The notes: a model not told the origin generated them from the sequence alone. Shown: positions 1-9,887, counted from the stretch's first letter. The stretch: 64,000 bases of DNA from an uncultured Alphaproteobacteria bacterium (GCA_902612825.1 CACMET010000004.1:1-64000); one strand, 5' to 3'. A program made the numbers and translations.

Positions 1-1230
1 TACTGATTTATAATCATTATATTCTGATATTAAATCTGATTTATTTTTTTCATATTTTGTATTTTGGATTAAACTTAAAAAAATAAGTTCTCGTTGAGCA
101 AAACTACCTCCAAGGTATTTAAATTGTGATTTAATTATATTTTCGTTTAATAATTCATTTGTTTTCATACTGTGAATGATTGGCTTTAAGTAATTAAAAT
201 AATTTTCTTTAAAAGAATTTTCTAAATAATTTTCTTCCATTCTCTCTTCAAGTTGCTGAAAATAATCTTGGTCATTATAGTATAAGTAATAAAAAATAAG
301 ATGATAATCAATGAATGGAAGTATGTGTTGATTTTTAAAATATTCTGCATAATCTTTTAATTTATCCATTCTTTCTTTAACATCCACTCCTTTGTAATGA
401 AGTCTTAATAAAAAAGAGCAAGCATTACAAAAATCTAAATAAAAAATTTCTGAAGAAGAGAAATAATTATCAAATAGTTTTAAACTTTTCTTATATTCTT
501 GATTGTAGAATAATATTAATGATTGGTGCCACCATATATGTCTTTTTATTGGCCCGTAAATTGACCAATTAATTTTATTAAAATTATCATTGTTATTAAT
601 TGAGTTGTTATTCTCATTATCGTGTACATGCAAAAGAGCATGCCAACTCCATAAATCATTTGATGATTGTTTTAGTGAATTTAAAGCTAAAAGCTTAGCT
701 TTATCAATTATATTATTTTCTTCAAAAGCATAGCTAGTCATCCCTAATAGTAAATTATAATGCTGATCATTTTCAGACCACTTACTTAGTATTTCCTCAT
801 GTTTATTTAAAAATTTACTATCAATACCCAAGAAAATATTATTAAAATGAAATAATCTGATTGCAAAAATATCTTTGGGATTATCTTTTATAATTAATTC
901 CAATTTATTTAATAAATTTTTTAAATCATTTTTAATCCAGAGATTTACTATCTCTAAATATTGATGAAAATAATCATTTACTTCATCAGTGGAAATTGAT
1001 TTGAATGTTTCTCTAGCTAATGAAATTTTTTGTACATCTCTAGAAAAAAGCAATAAAACTATTTTTAATAATTTTGGAGCATTAAATTCTGGTTTTTTTT
1101 TAATTAATTTGTTAGTTTTATAAAAAGCATCTTTCTTAAAATAAATATATGAATCGATACATTCTTTGAAACTATTTATTTCATCATCTTTATTACTATC
1201 TATCCATTTATAAAAATAATTATTTTGCAT
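1..1230 (-). CDS. TPR-type protein resembling the tetratricopeptide repeat protein 38 (TTC38) family, C-terminus cut by window edge
   Basis: Reverse-strand frame open from ATG at 1230 (MQNNYFYKWIDSNKDDEINSFKECIDSY...) to the window edge with no stop, so absent from the ORF track. Contains ...NDLWSWHALLHVHDN...GPIKRHIWWHQSLILFYNQEYKKSLKLFDNYF, resembling the TTC38 pattern. Confidence 0.65.
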   Translation of the reverse strand, partial: MQNNYFYKWIDSNKDDEINSFKECIDSYIYFKKDAFYKTNKLIKKKPEFNAPKLLKIVLLLFSRDVQKISLARETFKSISTDEVNDYFHQYLEIVNLWIKNDLKNLLNKLELIIKDNPKDIFAIRLFHFNNIFLGIDSKFLNKHEEILSKWSENDQHYNLLLGMTSYAFEENNIIDKAKLLALNSLKQSSNDLWSWHALLHVHDNENNNSINNNDNFNKINWSIYGPIKRHIWWHQSLILFYNQEYKKSLKLFDNYFSSSEIFYLDFCNACSFLLRLHYKGVDVKERMDKLKDYAEYFKNQHILPFIDYHLIFYYLYYNDQDYFQQLEERMEENYLENSFKENYFNYLKPIIHSMKTNELLNENIIKSQFKYLGGSFAQRELIFLSLIQNTKYEKNKSDLISEYNDYKSV

Positions 1231-1272
1231 TTACTAATAATACACATAATCTAACGATGTTAAATATTAATA

Positions 1273-2163
1273 TTATGAATTAATATTTAATCTCTTTCTT
1301 GTAATTTCTTTATTTAATTGAAGTTCTCTGTATGAAATTAGAAGCACACCACAAAAAATTACAGAAGCACCTAACCAGGTATAAAAATCAGGTTTATCAC
1401 TAAAGACAAAATATCCAATTATTGATGAAACTACTAATCCAAAAAATGAATAAGGTTGAGTCATAGTTACATCAACTAATTTATATGCATGATTTAATGC
1501 AATATGTAATATAGTTCCTGACATTGCAGCACATAATATAAAAATAATTGTTTTTAAGCTTGGCTGATCCCAAAAATATATAACTAATGGAAATGAAAAA
1601 AGACTCATATAAACATACTGGTGTGATAATATTGTTATAGCACTATCATCCTTAGATACTTTTTTAGTTAAAATTATAACTACTGACCAAATTAGCGATG
1701 AAATAAGCGCCATATATATTCCAATAGAAACATCTATAATACCGGGTCGCAATATTATTAACATTCCTAGAAAACCCATCACTAATGCAATTGATCTATA
1801 CAAATAGATTTTTTCTTTTAAAAATATCACAGCTAAGATTGTAACAATGATAGGAACTATAAAATGAATGGCTGTCATTTTCTCTAATGGAAGCATAGCT
1901 AAAGCTGCAAAACCTAGTAGCATTGCAGGTAAGTTTAGTGCTGACCGTAAAATATGAATTTTTAAATTTTTTGTACTAAATACTTCAAATTTTGTTTTTA
2001 AAATGTAAGGGATGATGATTAAAAATCCAAAGAAAAAACGTAAAAAACCAGTTGTAAATACATTTAATTCTTCTTGAGCTAATTTTATAAATGTACCCAT
2101 AAGAGTACCAAAAATAATTGATATAATAATTAAAAAAATTGCAAATTGATTATTGTTTAACAA
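1273..2163 (-). CDS. EamA/DMT-family transporter
   Basis: About 10 hydrophobic segments; duplicated EamA motifs such as LGFLGMLIILRPG. Confidence 0.88.
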   Translation of the reverse strand: MLNNNQFAIFLIIISIIFGTLMGTFIKLAQEELNVFTTGFLRFFFGFLIIIPYILKTKFEVFSTKNLKIHILRSALNLPAMLLGFAALAMLPLEKMTAIHFIVPIIVTILAVIFLKEKIYLYRSIALVMGFLGMLIILRPGIIDVSIGIYMALISSLIWSVVIILTKKVSKDDSAITILSHQYVYMSLFSFPLVIYFWDQPSLKTIIFILCAAMSGTILHIALNHAYKLVDVTMTQPYSFFGLVVSSIIGYFVFSDKPDFYTWLGASVIFCGVLLISYRELQLNKEITRKRLNINS

Positions 2164-2260
2164 ATAATATTCCTAGCTAAAAAGAATTAGGATAATCATA
2201 ACACAATTTTTCCTTATTTATATCTCTATTAAAACAAAATTTGATTATATTTTAAAGATT

Positions 2261-2334
2261 GTGGCACTTATTAAAAAAATAGTTCTTTTTTTCATAACAT
2301 TAATTTTCATAATAATTCTCCTTGTAGGTGCCAC
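2261..2334. repeat. Inverted repeat (GTGGCACTTA ... TAGGTGCCAC)
   Basis: Arms 2261-2270 and 2325-2334; 9/10 complementary plus one G-U pair. Confidence 0.4.
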
Positions 2335-2347
2335 GACTTCATTTTAA
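2261..2347 (+). CDS. Possible 28-aa hydrophobic small ORF (GTG start)
   Basis: GTG GCA CTT ... TCA TTT TAA encodes (M)ALIKKIVLFFITLIFIIILLVGATTSF; overlaps an inverted repeat, no clear ribosome-binding site. Confidence 0.2.
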   Translation: MALIKKIVLFFITLIFIIILLVGATTSF

Positions 2348-2356
2348 GATTAGAAA

Positions 2357-2776
2357 ATGTTAAATCTACAAGATGAATTGATAATTTCTAATAATGGACA
2401 AGGAATGTATGAAATTACAAATAATGTTCATGATTGGATTCTAAAAAATAATATAATTAAAGGTCAGCTAAATTTATTTATACAACACACTTCTGCTTCA
2501 TTAACAATAATGGAAAATGCTAGCCCTGATGTATTAGATGATATTAATTCTTTTTTTCAAAGAATAGTTCCTGAAGATGCTTCATTATATAAACACGGCT
2601 ATGAAGGAGATGATGATATGCCTGCTCACATAAAATCTATGCTTACTCAAACTTCATTAACAATTCCTATAAACAATAAAGAAATGCAATTAGGTATGTG
2701 GCAAGGAATATATCTAATTGAACACAGGTACAGTAAATACAAAAGAAAAATAATTCTTAGTTATATAGGTGAGTAA
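2357..2776 (+). CDS. YjbQ / UPF0047 family protein
   Basis: Motifs FIQHTSASLTIMENASPDV and MLTQTSLTIPI...LGMWQGIYLIEHR are typical of the YjbQ family. Confidence 0.9.
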   Translation: MLNLQDELIISNNGQGMYEITNNVHDWILKNNIIKGQLNLFIQHTSASLTIMENASPDVLDDINSFFQRIVPEDASLYKHGYEGDDDMPAHIKSMLTQTSLTIPINNKEMQLGMWQGIYLIEHRYSKYKRKIILSYIGE

Positions 2777-2777
2777 A

Positions 2778-3965
2778 TTATACTCTTACATTTTTTAAAT
2801 TACTTTGATCTAAAATAATTTTTGATAAATTATTAGGTATAAAGAATGAAGCGATTAAAGATAGAAGAGCAAAAAAAGAACCAATTAAAAAAACTATTGA
2901 GTGAGAATTAATCCAAACAAATCCTAAAATTACTGGGATAAATACTGCAGCTATGTGATTGATAGTAAATGAAACACCAGCAGTACTTGCAATATCTTTT
3001 GGGTCAGCAATTTTTTGAAAATATGTATTAATTGCAATAGCTAATGCAAAAAACATATGATCAATAATATATAAACCTGCTGCAACATAAGCATTAGTCA
3101 CGAATGCATAAGATGTAAAAACAATTACGAGTCCAATATATTCAAATATTAGACATTTCTTCTCACCAAATATATTTATTAACTTTCCAATACGTTCTGC
3201 AAAAAACCAATTAAAAATATAATTAACTAAAAATAGTAAAGTAACTTGCGATGCTGAATATCCAAATTTTTCTACCATTAAAAAAGCTGCAAAAACTACA
3301 AAAATTTGTCTTCTAGCACCTGATAAAAAAATTAAGATATAGTAAAGAGAATATTCTTTTTTTAGAATTATTTTTTTATGTTGCTTATTTCTGATTTCAA
3401 AAAAAGGAAAAGAAATAAACAAGTAAAAAGAAATAAAAATACAAATTAATCCTGCAATTAAAAATATTAACTTATAATCTAAATTAAAGATTTCTAATAA
3501 ACTCCAAATAATACAATACAAAAATAAGGACGTAATTGAGCTAACAGCTAATAATTTTCCTAGAACTGGTGGAGCTTCCTCTTTTGAAAGCCATTGTAAA
3601 CTCAAAGAATTTTTGGCTGTTTCACAATAATGAAAGCCAGTACTCATAATAATTGTTGTAAAATACAAACCATAAACAGTTGGTAAGAAACCTGTAATTG
3701 CAACACCAAAACCAGTTAAGGCTAAAGAAAAAATAGCAAAATATTGTTCTTTAAAATAAAACAGTAAAAAAATAATAGTAAATGCTAGGAAGCCAGGTAT
3801 CTCTCTGATACTTTGAAGTATTCCAATTTCGACTCCAGTAAAACTTGCTCTTTCAATTGAGAAATTATTTAATAAAACCATCCAAGTACTAAATGCAATA
3901 GGCATAGCTATTGAGGATAAAATAAGTAATGTAATTGGATTATTGTTATTAATTGTTAATTTCAT
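2778..3965 (-). CDS. MFS transporter
   Basis: About 12 TM segments over 395 aa, MFS-like. Confidence 0.75.
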   Translation of the reverse strand: MKLTINNNNPITLLILSSIAMPIAFSTWMVLLNNFSIERASFTGVEIGILQSIREIPGFLAFTIIFLLFYFKEQYFAIFSLALTGFGVAITGFLPTVYGLYFTTIIMSTGFHYCETAKNSLSLQWLSKEEAPPVLGKLLAVSSITSLFLYCIIWSLLEIFNLDYKLIFLIAGLICIFISFYLFISFPFFEIRNKQHKKIILKKEYSLYYILIFLSGARRQIFVVFAAFLMVEKFGYSASQVTLLFLVNYIFNWFFAERIGKLINIFGEKKCLIFEYIGLVIVFTSYAFVTNAYVAAGLYIIDHMFFALAIAINTYFQKIADPKDIASTAGVSFTINHIAAVFIPVILGFVWINSHSIVFLIGSFFALLSLIASFFIPNNLSKIILDQSNLKNVRV

Positions 3966-4018
3966 AATTTTTAAAATAGTTTAATAATTTGTTAATAACA
4001 CAAAGTAGGAGGTTTTGA

Positions 4019-4381
4019 ATGTCTAATGTAATGAGAAAATCTTTTTCTGAAGGTGAAATTAAAACACCAAATAAAGCTCATTCATCAACAGTTACTCTTG
4101 GAAATGTTACTATGAGTAAGACAACTTTACAACCTGGATGGAGTTGGAGTTCATGCATAAAACCAATTGTAGGAACTGAAAGTTGTCAAGCTGGTCATGT
4201 TGGTGTTGTTGTTCAAGGTGAAATGAGAGTAAAACACGATGATGGTTCTGAAGATTATTTTAAAGCAGGTGATGCATATTATTTAGCACCAGGGCATGAT
4301 GGGTGGATAGTTAGTGATGATGAATTTATCTCATACGAATTTACTTCTGATCAAAAAGATTTTGGACCATGGAAAAAATAA
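4019..4381 (+). CDS. Cupin-domain protein
   Basis: GHVGVVVQGEMRVKHDDGSEDYFKAGDAYYLAPGHDGW cupin motif; purine-rich RBS-like aggagg upstream. Confidence 0.85.
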   Translation: MSNVMRKSFSEGEIKTPNKAHSSTVTLGNVTMSKTTLQPGWSWSSCIKPIVGTESCQAGHVGVVVQGEMRVKHDDGSEDYFKAGDAYYLAPGHDGWIVSDDEFISYEFTSDQKDFGPWKK

Positions 4382-4384
4382 ATT

Positions 4385-4407
4385 AATAGCTGGAATTTCC
4401 AGCTATT
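4385..4407. terminator. Palindromic hairpin between convergent genes (putative bidirectional terminator)
   Basis: AATAGCTGGAA-T-TTCCAGCTATT: perfect 11-nt arms, lying between the stops at 4381 (+) and 4412 (-). Confidence 0.7.
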
Positions 4408-4411
4408 ATAT

Positions 4412-5323
4412 TCAATGACCTCTATTAAATTGATCACGAAATCTTGAATCTTTTTTAATATATGGCCTAATACCTATATTCGTTTCTCTAATTATTATAT
4501 AAATTCCACTTGAGACAATAATTATCGATCCTATAATTTCAAAAATATCAGGTATTTCGGCAAAGAATAAATAACTAAGTATAGCTCCTGAAAAAATTTG
4601 TGAATATTGTATTGGAGCAAAAATACTGGACTCTAAAAACTTAGAGGCAATTGTTAAACAATTACCTCCTATGCCACAAATTATTCCACAAAAAATCAGT
4701 ATCATTAAATCATTAAATGATAAAGTTACGTGATTATTGATAGAAATTAATCCATTTAGAACAGTTGCAGATAAAAAAGCATAAAAAGTAAAAGCAATCG
4801 ATGATTGATTATTTGAATATTTTCTAACTAAAGTAATGTTAATTGCCATTAAAAATGCTGAAAAAATTAAACCAAACAAACTTAATGAAAAATGAACAGT
4901 GCCAGGTCTACTTACAATTAACACACCTAAAAAACCGACGATTACAGCAGACCATCTTCTTATACCAACTTTTTCACCTAAAAAAAAATGTGATAACATT
5001 GTTATAATTAATGGTGCACTAAATAAAATTGGATAGATTTCATTGAACGAATGTTTTCTAAAAGAATAGACTACTAAAGCTCCAGATATTAATCCGAATA
5101 ATCCTCTAAGAAGCTGAATATGAATAATATCATTTTTTAGTGAGCTCCATTTGTTTAAAAAATAAAGAGTTAATAATGTTGGTATAAAACTAAAAAGACA
5201 AATATAAAAATTTATTTGAAAAACAGAATATTCATTAACTAGGTATTTTTTAATTATTGTATCTAAAATGACAAATATTGTGTAACCAATAAATCCGATA
5301 CTAATTCCAGATAAAACATTCAT
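4412..5323 (-). CDS. EamA/DMT-family transporter
   Basis: Multi-TM; GFLGVLIVSRPG and C-terminal GSIIIVSSGIYIIIRE EamA features. Confidence 0.88.
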   Translation of the reverse strand: MNVLSGISIGFIGYTIFVILDTIIKKYLVNEYSVFQINFYICLFSFIPTLLTLYFLNKWSSLKNDIIHIQLLRGLFGLISGALVVYSFRKHSFNEIYPILFSAPLIITMLSHFFLGEKVGIRRWSAVIVGFLGVLIVSRPGTVHFSLSLFGLIFSAFLMAINITLVRKYSNNQSSIAFTFYAFLSATVLNGLISINNHVTLSFNDLMILIFCGIICGIGGNCLTIASKFLESSIFAPIQYSQIFSGAILSYLFFAEIPDIFEIIGSIIIVSSGIYIIIRETNIGIRPYIKKDSRFRDQFNRGH

Positions 5324-5385
5324 ATGATTTGATTAAAAAGAATTTAATTTTTAGATCTCTTATTTCAGATTCTAATAAATAAATA

Positions 5386-6165
5386 TTAATTTTTTCTTAT
5401 TGTTTCATTATAATGGTTATTCAGTTCTAGTAGATGTTGATAAGCTTCATGGTCAAAATCATCTTTTGCTACTGTATCTGTTTTAAAATTATTGAAGGTA
5501 TCTTTCCCTCTTACACAAATAGCACTATCATTTTTACTTTTTAATTGTTTAATATCAGGAGAAATAAATTGAAAATTTAAACCTATTCTTCTGTCATTAC
5601 TAAAATTAGGTTGAGATGCGTGTAATGTTAGACCATGATGAAAAGAAACTTCACCGGGTTCTAACGGACATGATACTGCTTTATTTATATCAATATCTTT
5701 TACAGTTTGACCTCTAGATAAAACATTATTTTTATCTTCAATTGAATGATGTTCAAAAAATCCATTTTTATGGGAACCTGGAATCATTTGCATACAACCA
5801 CTTTGATCATTAGCTTTGGATAAAGCTAACCATGCACTTACTTGTTTTTCATTGTTATCAAATCCCCAATAGGTAAGATCTTGATGCCAACTTACGTGTG
5901 TTTTAGTGTTTGGTTCTTTTATTATAAAAGTTGCATTATATAACAATATATTTTTACCAATTATTTCTTCGACAAAATCAAGCAATATTTTATTAGTTGC
6001 TATTTTATACACCCATTTCATTATTGTATAAGTTTTCACAATATAATGAAGTTTACCTAATTTTTTTTCTGAGTCTTCTAATTTATTTCTAAAAAAATTT
6101 GCTTCTTTTGCATTATAAATTTTTAATGGTGAAAAATAGCCATTTAGATCATAAAAATCTTTCAT
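5386..6165 (-). CDS. Phytanoyl-CoA dioxygenase (PhyH) family Fe(II)/2OG oxygenase
   Basis: SWHQDLTYWG (HxD), HHGLTLHASQPNFSNDRRIGLNFQFI (distal His and Arg). Internal Met at 6165 (MKDFYDLNGYFS) is a more likely start than 6225. Confidence 0.85.
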   Translation of the reverse strand: MKDFYDLNGYFSPLKIYNAKEANFFRNKLEDSEKKLGKLHYIVKTYTIMKWVYKIATNKILLDFVEEIIGKNILLYNATFIIKEPNTKTHVSWHQDLTYWGFDNNEKQVSAWLALSKANDQSGCMQMIPGSHKNGFFEHHSIEDKNNVLSRGQTVKDIDINKAVSCPLEPGEVSFHHGLTLHASQPNFSNDRRIGLNFQFISPDIKQLKSKNDSAICVRGKDTFNNFKTDTVAKDDFDHEAYQHLLELNNHYNETIRKN

Positions 6166-6275
6166 TCTTAAAATATTATTTAAATTGATTATTAATTCAA
6201 TAAAAATTGATAATAAAAAAACCAATTAAACAAATAATTAATAAATCAAATATTAAAACAAATTCCATATTGGTT

Positions 6276-6342
6276 GTGACACTAATTCTTTATGGATAGA
6301 ATACATTTACTCACTAAATATATATTGGTAGATTAGTGCCAC
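6276..6342. repeat. Imperfect inverted repeat in divergent intergenic region (GTGACACTAAT ... ATTAGTGCCAC)
   Basis: Arms 6276-6286 and 6332-6342, 10/11 complementary; shares the GTGGCAC core with the element at 2261-2334. Confidence 0.45.
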
Positions 6343-6397
6343 ATAATCTATGTACAAATTAATTTTGGCATAAATTGAGTTAAAAAGAGGCAAATTT

Positions 6398-7306
6398 ATG
6401 AAAAAAATCAGTTGGGTAACACACGAAGATTATGACATTCCTCTGCCTGAAAATCATAAATTTACTGCCAGTAAGTTTTCAGATTTATATAATGAATTAA
6501 AAACTTCAGATTTTTATCATCGTGCAAAAATTCTAAGCCCTCAAAAAGCAAGTGTTGATGAGGTTTCTATATGTCATGATTTAGATTACGTATTAAAAAT
6601 TAAAAATGGTACATTATCCGATAAAGAAATAAGAAGATTGGGTTTTAAATGGTCAGAAACACTTTCTAATCGTTCTTTTTTAGCAGTTAATGGAACTCTA
6701 TTAACATGCAAAGAAGCAATTAAGAATGGTATAGCAAATCATTTAGCAGGTGGCACACACCATAGTCATAGAGATTTTGGTTCAGGATACTGTGTTTTTA
6801 ACGATTTGGCTTATGCTTCATTACATTTAATAAGAGCCCATCAAGTAAAAAAAATATTAATTTTTGACACTGATGTACATCAAGGAGATGGTACAGCCTC
6901 AATCCTTAAAGATAATGATAAAATTTTTACATGTTCTATTCATTGTAAAAATAATTTTCCATTTAGAAAATCAATAAGTGACATGGATGTTGAATTAGAT
7001 GATAATTTAGAAGATAATGAATATTTAGAAATATTATATCAAACACTTAATAGTTGTATAAAAAATTTTAATCCTGATTTAGTAATTTTTGATACTGGAG
7101 TTGATATTCATGAGAGTGATAAATTAGGAAATTTAAAAATAACAACTGAAGGATTATTAAAAAGAGATATTACAGTGTTAGAATTTTTTAAAAATAAATC
7201 AATTCCTATTGCGACAGTAATAGGTGGTGGATATTCAAATGATAAATTTGAATTAGCTAAAAGACATAGTTTAATTTTTAAAGCTACATCAATGGTTTTT
7301 AATTAA
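6398..7306 (+). CDS. Histone deacetylase family (acetoin utilisation/acetylpolyamine amidohydrolase-like) protein
   Basis: GGTHHSHRDFGSGYCVFNDLA and DTDVHQGDGTASI motifs. Confidence 0.92.
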   Translation: MKKISWVTHEDYDIPLPENHKFTASKFSDLYNELKTSDFYHRAKILSPQKASVDEVSICHDLDYVLKIKNGTLSDKEIRRLGFKWSETLSNRSFLAVNGTLLTCKEAIKNGIANHLAGGTHHSHRDFGSGYCVFNDLAYASLHLIRAHQVKKILIFDTDVHQGDGTASILKDNDKIFTCSIHCKNNFPFRKSISDMDVELDDNLEDNEYLEILYQTLNSCIKNFNPDLVIFDTGVDIHESDKLGNLKITTEGLLKRDITVLEFFKNKSIPIATVIGGGYSNDKFELAKRHSLIFKATSMVFN

Positions 7307-7710
7307 TTACATTTAGTAATAACTACTCGTATAGACTTGTCATTGTATAGATATTCAAAACAAAAATTTTTAAAAGAACTAAAATGATTGCTTATAATTT
7401 TTAAATTTTTTTTATTGTGATCTAAAAAAATATATTCAAATATAATTTTTTCAACAATATCCTTAGAAAAAATTGGCATTGTAATTATTTCGCCATCATT
7501 AAATATTGATTTTAAATAAAATACATCTGAGTCATTATCTACTTTAGAAAATGAATTCTTTTTTATGAGAAAAAGAACATTTTCGTTCCAATCATTCTTT
7601 TGAAGATCAAAAAGTATTTTTAAATCATCGAGGTTTATTAATTTATTTGAACCTAAGGCGTAAGTATTTAGTGATAAAAAAATAAAACATAAAAAAAGTA
7701 ATTTTTTCAT
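7303..7710 (-). CDS. Hypothetical secreted protein
   Basis: N-terminal signal peptide-like MKKLLFLCFIFLSLNTYALG; no family recognised. Confidence 0.6.
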   Translation of the reverse strand: MKKLLFLCFIFLSLNTYALGSNKLINLDDLKILFDLQKNDWNENVLFLIKKNSFSKVDNDSDVFYLKSIFNDGEIITMPIFSKDIVEKIIFEYIFLDHNKKNLKIISNHFSSFKNFCFEYLYNDKSIRVVITKCN

Positions 7711-7778
7711 AAAAACAAGTGTGAATTAAAGAACGATACTGATAGATATATTAATAATCTATTTATTTTCAAATATTT

Positions 7779-8633
7779 ATGAAAACAAGAAATAAGGGGC
7801 TTGTACTATCATTTGTTGGGGTTTTAATTCTTAGCCCTGATAGTTTATTTATTAGATTAGTAAATTTAGATGATTTTAGTTTAATATTTTATAGAAGCGC
7901 TCTACCAATTATTACGATATTAATTTTTCTCATTTATACTTACAAAAGATCTTTTCTTAAATCATTTTATCTAATTGGTGTACCAGGGATAATCTATGCT
8001 ATTCTCTATGCTATAACTCATATTTGTTTTGTATATTCAATTCAAAATACTGCTGTAGCTAATACATTAGTTCTAATTGCATCAGCTCCTATTTTTGCTG
8101 CATTATTTTCAGTTTTTATACTTAAAGAAATACCTAGTCTTTTTACATGGATAGTGATTTTAATTGCGATGCTTGCAATGATAATAATTGGAATAGGCAG
8201 CTTTACAACTACGGGATTATATGGAGATATTATGGCTCTAATTGTAGCAATAGGAATGGGTTTTAGTATGGTTCTTGTTAGATTATTTAAAAATAAAGAT
8301 TTGGTACCTGCATGTTTATTAGGATGTTTAATATCAGCTCTTTACGCTCTACCATTTGGAATTAACTTTGATTTAAATAATGATCAAATTTTATTTCTTT
8401 TCATAATGTGCTTATTAATACTACCTATTCCATTTATGATTTTAACAATTTCTCCTAAATTTGCTCCAGCACATGAAGTAGCTCTAATATTTTTATTAGA
8501 AAGTGTTTTAGGTACTGCTTGGGTCTGGTTTGTTATAAATGAAATACCTCCTCTAAATACAATTATAGGAGGAGCCCTACTGCTTGGATCTGTTACAATA
8601 TTTATTTATCAAACAACTAGAAAAACTAATTAG
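7779..8633 (+). CDS. EamA/DMT-family transporter
   Basis: 10-TM EamA architecture (ALFSVFILKEIPSLFTW; FLLESVLGTAWVWFVINEIP). Confidence 0.88.
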   Translation: MKTRNKGLVLSFVGVLILSPDSLFIRLVNLDDFSLIFYRSALPIITILIFLIYTYKRSFLKSFYLIGVPGIIYAILYAITHICFVYSIQNTAVANTLVLIASAPIFAALFSVFILKEIPSLFTWIVILIAMLAMIIIGIGSFTTTGLYGDIMALIVAIGMGFSMVLVRLFKNKDLVPACLLGCLISALYALPFGINFDLNNDQILFLFIMCLLILPIPFMILTISPKFAPAHEVALIFLLESVLGTAWVWFVINEIPPLNTIIGGALLLGSVTIFIYQTTRKTN

Positions 8634-8638
8634 TTTTT
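8621..8638. terminator. Palindrome spanning two convergent stop codons
   Basis: AAAAACTAATTAGTTTTT, perfectly self-complementary, contains TAG stops of both flanking genes and T/A tails. Confidence 0.5.
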
Positions 8639-9480
8639 TTAATCTCTCTCCTTTCTCTAATAAAAATATAAATACCGCTAAAAACAATCAAAGATAATCC
8701 TAAATAAATCCAAATATCAGGCAAATCACCAAAGAAGGCATATCCAACAAGTATATTTGTGGAGATCTCAAAATAACCCAAAGGAGCTAGTTTAGAAGCT
8801 TCTCCAAGTCTTAAAGAAAGAATTATTAAAAAATGTCCTAAAGTTCCAATTGAAGCTAATGAGATAAGTAATAATAATTGTCTTAAATCTAAATTTATCC
8901 AGTAAAAAGGAACAATAAGAGATATAAAAATACAACCTACGATACCTGTAAAAAGCAAAGTAACAACAGCACTATCTGTAAAAGATAATTTTCGAGTATA
9001 AATTATGTAAAAAGCGTATGAAATTCCTGCTGCAATAGCTGAGAAAGATGCGAAATTAATTTCTATAAAACCTGGTCTTATAATGATCATAACACCAAAA
9101 AACCCAATCAAAACTGCAATCCATCGATGTATTCCAACTTTTTCTTTCAAATAAAAAATTGATAAAATTGTCACTATTATTGGAGAGATAAATGCAAGGG
9201 TTAAAGCTTCTGCTAAAGTTATAACTGAAATTGCATAAAAGAAAAAAACGGTAGATAAAAATAAAAAAAAACTTCTAAATAGCTGTACTGAAATTGTTTT
9301 AGGAAAACTAATTTCTTTTCTAAAAAATATAAATGCTATTGGAAAACTAACTAAAAGCATAAAAAAATATCTACCCCAAACAACTTGTATGAAATGTATT
9401 TCTGAAGATAGATATTTTGCAATACCATCCATGAAAGGTAATAACAGCCAACCTGATATATTAAGAATATATGCTAACAT
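8626..9480 (-). CDS. EamA/DMT-family transporter
   Basis: 10-TM; FYLKEKVGIHRWIAVLIGFFGVMIIIRPG. Confidence 0.88.
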   Translation of the reverse strand: MLAYILNISGWLLLPFMDGIAKYLSSEIHFIQVVWGRYFFMLLVSFPIAFIFFRKEISFPKTISVQLFRSFFLFLSTVFFFYAISVITLAEALTLAFISPIIVTILSIFYLKEKVGIHRWIAVLIGFFGVMIIIRPGFIEINFASFSAIAAGISYAFYIIYTRKLSFTDSAVVTLLFTGIVGCIFISLIVPFYWINLDLRQLLLLISLASIGTLGHFLIILSLRLGEASKLAPLGYFEISTNILVGYAFFGDLPDIWIYLGLSLIVFSGIYIFIRERREIKKTN

Positions 9481-9485
9481 TAATT

Positions 9486-9887
9486 TTATTTAAAAGATGA
9501 TGGATCACAAATCTTACAAATTAAATCTCCAATTGATTTTTTAGGATTATAAGTTTGATAAAAAATGTCTTTTACAGAAATATTATTTTTAGATAAATAT
9601 TTTTCTATTTCCCAATAATACCTAAAACATTTTGAACATTGTGCTGCATTTTTTTTATGTGATGGTTTATATATTTCATTCCAAAGTTTGGACATTTCAT
9701 TTTGCTTATCAGGAGAAATATTTTCTGAAATAATTGATGGTATATCCATAAAACACTTAGCGCATTGTATTTCAGATGTTACATTTTTATATGGTTCATC
9801 TTTATAGTTTTTTCCTATAGTAGTTTTACCAATATATTTATCTGAACTACAATTTGGACAAAAAAAATTGATTTTATTGCTAAGCAT
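9486..9887 (-). CDS. Hypothetical protein with four CxxC pairs (predicted zinc binding)
   Basis: CPNC, CAKC, CSKC and CKIC in 133 aa. Confidence 0.6.
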   Translation of the reverse strand: MLSNKINFFCPNCSSDKYIGKTTIGKNYKDEPYKNVTSEIQCAKCFMDIPSIISENISPDKQNEMSKLWNEIYKPSHKKNAAQCSKCFRYYWEIEKYLSKNNISVKDIFYQTYNPKKSIGDLICKICDPSSFK

